DNA of 31,740 nucleotides from JBPESN01 sp051710625 (GTDB lineage Bacteria; Pseudomonadota; Gammaproteobacteria; Enterobacterales; Enterobacteriaceae): NCBI RefSeq assembly GCF_051710625.1, contig NZ_JBPESN010000026.1, positions 1 to 31,740 of the forward strand, read 5' to 3'. Shown piece by piece: positions 27,488 to 31,740 of this stretch (position 1 is its first letter; each line of letters starts with the position of its first letter). The notes under the pieces were generated by a model. It saw only the letters and a program-made list of their open reading frames with translations, ran no database searches and was not told where the DNA came from. The position numbers and the translations under genes were made by a program.

Positions 27488-27826
27488 TTAACGAGAACTG
27501 TTCAGGGAGTCTGACATCAAGAGCGCTGTAGCCTTTTTTAATATTTCGTTTTCCATTTCAATGCGTTGTACCTTCTTCTTGAGCTCACGTATTTCGATTT
27601 GTTCCGGGGTTATGGGAGAGGCTTTTGGCGTTTTCCCCTGTCGCTTATCACGCAGTTGTTTTACCCATTTCGTCATCGTAGAAAAACCGACGTCCATGGC
27701 TTTTGCTGCTTGCGCGGCGGTGTAATTTTGGTCGACAACCAGTTGAGCGGAATTGCGTTTGAATTCAGGACTAAAATTTCTTCTTTTTATTGGTGCACCC
27801 GTGTTGTTCTGAGGTGAGCATATCAC
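27488..27826 (-). CDS. IS911-like OrfA of copy 3
   Basis: Helix-turn-helix and leucine-zipper protein (KRRNFSPEFKRNSAQ, AAKAMDVGFSTMTKWVKQLRD, EIRELKKKVQRIEMENEILKK) ending LMSDSLNSSR. The usual ATG has become ATA, but an ATG at 27826 is in frame and gives 112 residues. This is the only intact OrfA among the three seen in full. Confidence 0.85.
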   Translation of the reverse strand: MICSPQNNTGAPIKRRNFSPEFKRNSAQLVVDQNYTAAQAAKAMDVGFSTMTKWVKQLRDKRQGKTPKASPITPEQIEIRELKKKVQRIEMENEILKKATALLMSDSLNSSR

Positions 27827-27862
27827 CTCTGTTCAGGTGGCCAAATTCAGTGTGCCACTACA

Positions 27863-28507
27863 AATACCTAGCGCCACGATCGCATCCTGCTTGTTCGGCT
27901 CAAACTGCCAGTCGCGTAAATCCAGCGTTTTCTGCTCGGCGCTTTGGGAGCCGAACAGGGCGACGCCGCGGGTGCTTTCACCGTCGTCAATCTTGTCGAT
28001 GAGCTGCAGACGAACTGAATCCCAATCAAGCGTTTCGATACCGTCAACCGACTTAAGTTCCATGCCGGGAGAAATTTCGACCTGAGCCGCGATAGAATGC
28101 GGGGCCACTTCGCCGGTCATCGGCCGATAGCTCGGCACGCCGATAAGAAACACCAGCCAGTAGGCAAAAATAGCGAAAAAAAAGTTAAATACCGGTCCGG
28201 CGGCTATGATCGCGGCACGTTGCCAGACGGTTTCGTGGTTGAACGCTTCATGACGACGTTCGGGCGCGACGGTGTCTACCCGCTCATCCAGTATTTTGAC
28301 ATAGTCACCCAGGGGAATAGCGGCGATAACATATTCCGTGCCGCGTTTATCGCGCCGACGCCAGAGCGCGCACCCGAAACCGATGGAAAAACGTTCCACC
28401 GTCACGCTGTAGCGGCGGGCCACCCAGAAATGACCGAACTCGTGCACCGTTATCAAAACGCCCAGCGTCACGATAAACGCGGCAAGACTCCAGAAAAAGT
28501 GCAGCAT
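27863..28507 (-). pseudogene. rseP: RseP site-2 protease, 5' half, cut by IS copy 3
   Basis: RseP is the inner-membrane zinc protease that cleaves RseA to release sigma-E. The ATG at 28507 (MLHFFWSLAAFIVTLGVLI) matches the family start. The zinc motif HEFGH is present in the first membrane segment, followed by IPLGDYVKILDER, the second membrane segment and most of PDZ1 to DAIVALGI. Here the element begins and the frame ends inside it. About 220 codons with PDZ2, the LDG motif and the last membrane segments are missing. The metal site therefore lacks its third ligand and the product cannot be active. It lies downstream of cdsA as in E. coli. Confidence 0.93.
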
Positions 28508-28526
28508 AAGCGCTTCTAGTCCCGAC

Positions 28527-29330
28527 TCAGATAGCATTAAAGACCAGCAGCATCAGATAGGCGAACACCGGCACTGCGGCGGTCAGGCTGTCTATACGAT
28601 CTAAAATGCCGCCATGGCCGGGGATTAAACGGCCGCTGTCCTTGATACCGGCCTCCCGTTTGAACATACTTTCGGTTAAATCACCCAACACCGACGCCAG
28701 CGCCGCCACGATTGAGCAGACCAGCAGCGTAAGCGGTGCGGCGTCAAGCGGCGCATACTTGCCAAACAGCCAGGCGATGACCGCGGAGGTGACCAACCCG
28801 CCCACCAACCCTTCCCAGGTCTTACCGGGAGAGACTTTTGGCGCCAGCTTATGGCGACCCTGCGCGCGCCCGAACATGTAAGCGCCGGAATCCGCGCCCC
28901 AACACCAGCACCATGACATACAATAGCCACCAGGCGCCGGTGAAGTGGTTAATCTCATAATGGTGCTGACGCAGCGCTAGCATGCCCCAGAAGAAGGGCA
29001 AAATGGTCAGGATGTCGAACGCCAGCAGCAGCGCCACTAGCCACCAGGCCAGGGCGGCCCACAGGGCATATTGCGCCTGTCAGACGGTCACGAACGGCCG
29101 CTAGGGCGGCACGGTGAGCACCATCAGCCCCCTGCAAGCAGACCGCAGAGAATGGCCAGCCAGATGCGCTGGCTGCGCGAGGCCAGTCCCGCGAGCTGGC
29201 CCCATTCCCAGGCGCTGAGCATGCACACCGCGAGGGTGACCAGGGTAAAGCCGACCGGTGACAACAAAAACAGTGCGGCGATAACGATGGGTATCAGGAC
29301 CAAGGCAGTAATCAGGCGATACTTCAGCAA
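28527..29330 (-). pseudogene. cdsA: CdsA phosphatidate cytidylyltransferase, frameshifted
   Basis: CdsA makes CDP-diacylglycerol from phosphatidate and CTP at the inner membrane, the precursor of all phospholipids. The gene starts at a TTG (LKYRLITALVLIPIVIAALF) after a G-rich ribosome site and reads to LAILCGLLAGG, then stops. A second piece (LTILPFFWGMLALRQHHYEINH) is in another frame and lacks about 20 codons that precede it in E. coli. One extra T near 28900 shifts the frame again before GADSGAYMFG. The signature end SMFKREAGIKDSGRLIPGHG is intact to LMLLVFNAI. At least three frame changes exclude a full product. Confidence 0.92.
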
Positions 29331-29339
29331 AAATCCCCC

Positions 29340-29723
29340 CTAGAATGCGTTGGCATCATTAGGTGTTGTTCCACCGAAACGCGAGGTGTCGCCGATGATC
29401 CGCAGCCGGACGTTATGCTTGTGCAGGCTTTTCACTTCGTTATCCAGCGCCCGGATAAACAGCTCCATCAGCGCGGACACTTCCTGGTTGGGTCGGTTCC
29501 AGTTTTCGCTACTGAACGCATACAGCGTCAACGCGCCGAAATGGTGGCTGACGGCAAAGCTTACCGCGCGGCGGACCGACTTGACGCTGGCCTGGTGACC
29601 GAAGATACGTAATTTCCCCCGGTTTTTAGCCCAGCGACCGTTGCCATCCATAATAATAGCCACATGGCGTGGTGAGGAGAAAGGCAACGCTTTTGGCTCT
29701 TGCTGATTTTCGGACGACATCAC
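29340..29723 (-). CDS. uppS: UppS (IspU) with an in-frame deletion of about half the protein
   Basis: UppS extends farnesyl diphosphate to undecaprenyl diphosphate, the lipid carrier for peptidoglycan and O-antigen. The frame is open and complete but encodes 126-127 residues against 253 in E. coli. The N-terminal half is normal (HVAIIMDGNGRWAK with the catalytic Asp, SVRRAVSFAVSHHF, YAFSSENWNRP), up to RIIGDTSRF. It then jumps to the extreme C-terminus GGTTPNDANAF. The missing part includes the second conserved region with the IRTGGE and Arg/Glu ligands. The protein cannot be an active prenyltransferase. A ribosome site precedes the start, so a stub may be made. Confidence 0.93.
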   Translation of the reverse strand: MMSSENQQEPKALPFSSPRHVAIIMDGNGRWAKNRGKLRIFGHQASVKSVRRAVSFAVSHHFGALTLYAFSSENWNRPNQEVSALMELFIRALDNEVKSLHKHNVRLRIIGDTSRFGGTTPNDANAF

Positions 29724-29882
29724 GCTTACCTATTTCCTCACTGAGAATACCACTGTCTTACCGGAACAAAGGGCCCCGAACGCGCAAAAAAGCCGTGTGC
29801 ATACACGGCCTGTAACTGATTTTACCCGGCTGGCCTTCATCGACGGGATAAGTGGCGCAGACTATATCATTTTGCCGGGGGA
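29724..29882. other. Short gap where dxr is expected
   Basis: In E. coli dxr (about 1.2 kb) lies between frr and uppS. Here only 159 bases separate them, holding the frr terminator and the uppS leader. No fragment of Dxr coding sequence is recognisable. Confidence 0.8.
29786..29809 (-). terminator. Rho-independent terminator after frr
   Basis: On the minus strand GCCGTGT and ACACGGC form a 7-bp stem with a four-base loop, followed by TTTTTT. It lies 74 bases beyond the frr stop. Confidence 0.9.
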
Positions 29883-30440
29883 TTAAATTTCCATTAATTC
29901 CGCTTCTTTTTCCGCCAGGGCGCTATCAAGCTTTTTGATCCAGGCGTCGGTCAGCTTCTGGATCTCGTCGTGGGAACGACGATCTTCATCTTCATCGATG
30001 GTTTTGTCTTTCAACAGCGCCTTCACCTTGTCGTTGGCATCGCGGCGGACATTGCGCACCGATACCCTGCCCTGTTCCGCCTCGGCGCGCACGACCTTTA
30101 TCAGGTCGCGGCGGCGCTCTTCGGTCAGCGGCGGCAGCGGTACGCGAATCACCGTGCCGGCGGAAAACGGATTGAGCCTCAGATCGGAGGCCATGATGGC
30201 CTTTTCCACCGCCGGTGCCAGCGTGCGGTCAAAGAAGCTGATGGCCAGGGTACGGGAATCCTCGGCAATAATATTGGCCAGCTGGCGCAGCGGCGTCAGC
30301 GAGCCATAATACTCGATCTGAATACCGTCAAGCAGGCTCGGGGAAGCGCGGCCCGTACGGACTTTGCTGATGTGGCTTTTGAACGCGTCGACGCATTTTT
30401 CCATGCGAATCTCGGCATCTTTACGGATTTCATTAATCAC
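29883..30440 (-). CDS. frr: Ribosome recycling factor, GTG start
   Basis: RRF splits the post-termination ribosome together with EF-G. From the GTG at 30438-30440 (then INEIRKDAEIRMEKCVDAF) the product is 185 residues, as in E. coli, and AAGGG lies eight bases upstream. A longer frame to the ATG at 30509 has no family support. Conserved segments are KVRTGRASPSLLDGI, YYGSLTPLRQLANI and VRNVRRDANDKVKALLKDK. No lesion is seen. The gene is 68 bases downstream of pyrH. Confidence 0.96.
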   Translation of the reverse strand: MINEIRKDAEIRMEKCVDAFKSHISKVRTGRASPSLLDGIQIEYYGSLTPLRQLANIIAEDSRTLAISFFDRTLAPAVEKAIMASDLRLNPFSAGTVIRVPLPPLTEERRRDLIKVVRAEAEQGRVSVRNVRRDANDKVKALLKDKTIDEDEDRRSHDEIQKLTDAWIKKLDSALAEKEAELMEI

Positions 30441-30508
30441 GTTGCGAACCCTTGAGACTTGGTTATCCGGGCGGACCGTGGCCGTTGGTTGCCAGGCCCC
30501 GTTATGCA

Positions 30509-31240
30509 TTACTTGGTAATCAAGGTGCCTTCTTTATCACCCATGACCACCCGCCGTAACGCGCCAGGCTTGTTCATATTGAACACGCGTATCGGCAGAT
30601 TGTGATCCCGCGCCAGAGTGAAGGCGGCCAGATCCATAACTTTCAATTCTTTCTCCAGCACATCCTGATAGCTCAGCTGATCGTAAAGTGTAGCATCCGG
30701 ATGTTTTACCGGATCGGCGGAAAAGACGCCATCCACTTTCGTAGCTTTCAGCACGGCTTCGGCTTCGATTTCAATGCCGCGCAGACAGGCAGCGGAATCG
30801 GTGGTGAAGAAGGGATTGCCGGTACCGGCGGCGAAAATCACGACGCGGTTATTGCGCAACAGACTGATGGCTTCGGCCCAGCTGTAATTATCGCAGACGC
30901 CGTTCAGAGGAATCGCCGACATCAGGCGGGCGTTAACATAGGCGCGGTGCAATGCGTCGCGCATCGCCAGACCGTTCATCACAGTCGCCAACATTCCCAT
31001 ATGATCGCCCACCACGCGGTTCATACCGGCCTTTGCCAGCCACGCACCGCGGAACAAGTTGCCGCCGCCGATGACCACGCCCACCTGAATACCCAACTCC
31101 ACCAGTTCTTTCACTTCCTGGGCTATGCGCTCCAGCACGCTGGCGTCGATACCAAAACCGTCGGCGTCGGCGCCCTGCAGGGCTTCACCGCTCAATTTGA
31201 GCAGAATACGCTGGTAAATGGGTTTTGCGTTGGTTGCCAT
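30509..31240 (-). CDS. pyrH: UMP kinase
   Basis: PyrH phosphorylates UMP to UDP and is allosterically controlled by GTP and UTP. The 243-residue protein (E. coli 241) keeps the amino-acid-kinase fold: RILLKLSGEALQG at the N-terminus, GVVIGGGNLFRGAWLAKAGMNR, GTGNPFFTTDSAA, and KATKVDGVFSADPVKHP. Two extra residues lie in GADADGFGID. No lesion is seen. In E. coli it lies between tsf and frr, and the order is the same here. Confidence 0.97.
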   Translation of the reverse strand: MATNAKPIYQRILLKLSGEALQGADADGFGIDASVLERIAQEVKELVELGIQVGVVIGGGNLFRGAWLAKAGMNRVVGDHMGMLATVMNGLAMRDALHRAYVNARLMSAIPLNGVCDNYSWAEAISLLRNNRVVIFAAGTGNPFFTTDSAACLRGIEIEAEAVLKATKVDGVFSADPVKHPDATLYDQLSYQDVLEKELKVMDLAAFTLARDHNLPIRVFNMNKPGALRRVVMGDKEGTLITK

Positions 31241-31342
31241 TTGATCTGTTCCTTGAGAGCGATTTGATGGGATGGAATTAACCTGGTGCCGCGCCCGGCT
31301 GATAAGTGCGGCACACGTCGTCTGACACTATTCCGGCTCATT

Positions 31343-31371
31343 AAAAAGCGGAACCGCCAGCAGGCAGTTCC
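31343..31371 (-). terminator. Rho-independent terminator after tsf
   Basis: On the minus strand GGAACTGCC and GGCGGTTCC form a 9-bp stem with one G-T pair and a four-base loop, then GC and TTTTT. It closes the former rpsB-tsf transcript. Confidence 0.88.
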
Positions 31372-31378
31372 CAACAAC

Positions 31379-31506
31379 TTAATTAAAACTGCTTACCCAT
31401 CGGGCCACTTCGGCGGCGAAATCGACTTCAGCTTTCTCAATGCCTTCGCCCACTTCAAAACGGATAAAGTTATTGATTTTGGCACCGTGTTTGCCCAGCA
31501 GCTGAC
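31379..31506 (-). pseudogene. tsf: 3' end of tsf (elongation factor Ts), cut by IS copy 4
   Basis: EF-Ts recycles EF-Tu by nucleotide exchange. Only the last 41 or so codons remain: [17 protein letters not shown], then IEKAEVDFAAEVARWVSSFN and TAA. The E. coli end is [31 protein letters not shown], so the identity is clear. The element follows at 31507; whether the 5' part survives on its other side cannot be seen. Confidence 0.9.
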
Positions 31507-31740
31507 TGTAGTGGTCAACTAAAACTGGCCACCGCGTTAGCGTTTTCCAGTATCTATTTTCTGATTCGTTTGGTGGCAACCCACCGTTATATTTATGCTG
31601 CCTGAGTGCGCTGTAATATCCCACGATATAGTCGGTAATTTCATGAACTGCTTCGCTGAAGCTTATGTAGCCCGTTACCGGTATCCACTCGTTTTTCAGA
31701 CTTCTGAAGAAGCGCTCCATCGGACTGTTATCCCAATAGT
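31507..31740 (-). mobile_element. IS3-family (IS911-like) element, copy 4, cut by the window edge
   Basis: The end TGTAGTGGTCAACTAAAACT starts at 31507 and the sequence continues like copy 3 to the window edge. The visible part encodes the C-terminal OrfB segment NSPMERFFRSLKNEW to NESENRYWKTLTRW in an open frame, with the catalytic Glu. It has the same orientation as copies 1 to 3. Confidence 0.95.

Larger units (their letters stand above)
26614..27862 (-). mobile_element. IS3-family (IS911-like) element, copy 3
   Basis: A 1249-bp element with ends TGTAGTGGTCAACTAAAACT (at 26614) and TGTAGTGGCACACTG (minus strand, ending at 27862). It is the best-preserved copy here. OrfA is open, and the slippery A6G run is at 27533-27539, with the orfB frame at -1 as expected for programmed frameshifting. 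OrfB is frameshifted. The flanking triplets differ (AAG at 26611-26613, AAT at 27863-27865), so there is no target duplication, and the flanks are the two ends of rseP with the middle missing. Confidence 0.95.

Noticed and set aside
24605..29723. The lesions in essential genes considered as sequencing error
   Set aside because: Some one-base indels could be errors, but the nonsense codons, deletions of 127 and about 155 codons and IS junctions cannot, and 3.5 kb of dnaE plus the lpx genes have none.

Overview
The window looks like chromosome of a Sodalis-type, host-restricted enterobacterium in an early phase of genome decay. The gene order is the Escherichia coli map segment proS-nlpE-yaeQ-rof-tilS-yaeR-ldcC-accA-dnaE-rnhB-lpxB-lpxA-fabZ-lpxD-skp-bamA-rseP-cdsA-uppS-(dxr)-frr-pyrH-tsf. 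The proteins are close to the enterobacterial ones. Many genes carry fresh nonsense codons, frameshifts and microhomology-type deletions, and one IS3-family element is present in four copies. The species is inferred from this pattern only.

Layout. 1-440: end of IS copy 1. 514-2304: intact proS (+) and a hairpin. 2348-3393: broken small genes of unknown function (-). 3454-8814: remains of a large multidomain toxin-like gene (-), cut by IS copy 2 (4857-6085). 8815-9220: non-coding, with two hairpins. 9221-10282: nlpE and yaeQ pseudogenes; arfB is missing. 10519-12852: rof (+), tilS with an expanded hexamer repeat, and yaeR. 12988-15067: ldcC pseudogene. 15246-24461: a conserved minus-strand envelope and replication block, accA, dnaE, rnhB (damaged 3' end), lpxB, lpxA, fabZ, lpxD, skp. 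24605-29723: bamA, rseP, cdsA and uppS, all damaged, with IS copy 3 (26614-27862) at the rseP deletion junction. 29883-31240: intact frr and pyrH. 31379-31740: the last codons of tsf cut by IS copy 4.

How the genes work together. Apparently functional genes are proS (tRNA charging), rof (Rho antagonist), tilS (tRNA-Ile2 lysidine), accA and fabZ (fatty acid synthesis), lpxA/lpxD/lpxB (lipid A), skp (outer-membrane chaperone), dnaE (replication), frr (ribosome recycling) and pyrH (UMP kinase). Genes that should serve the same envelope are broken: bamA (outer-membrane protein insertion), rseP (sigma-E protease), cdsA (CDP-diacylglycerol) and uppS (undecaprenyl carrier). dxr (isoprenoid precursor) is absent from its usual place. 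These genes and tsf are essential or nearly so in E. coli, so intact copies elsewhere, relocation or complementation must be considered.

Three processes have shaped the window: IS-associated deletion and truncation, deletions at short direct repeats (bamA, uppS), and slippage at homopolymers and short tandem repeats (toxin gene, tilS, ldcC, skp, rnhB).
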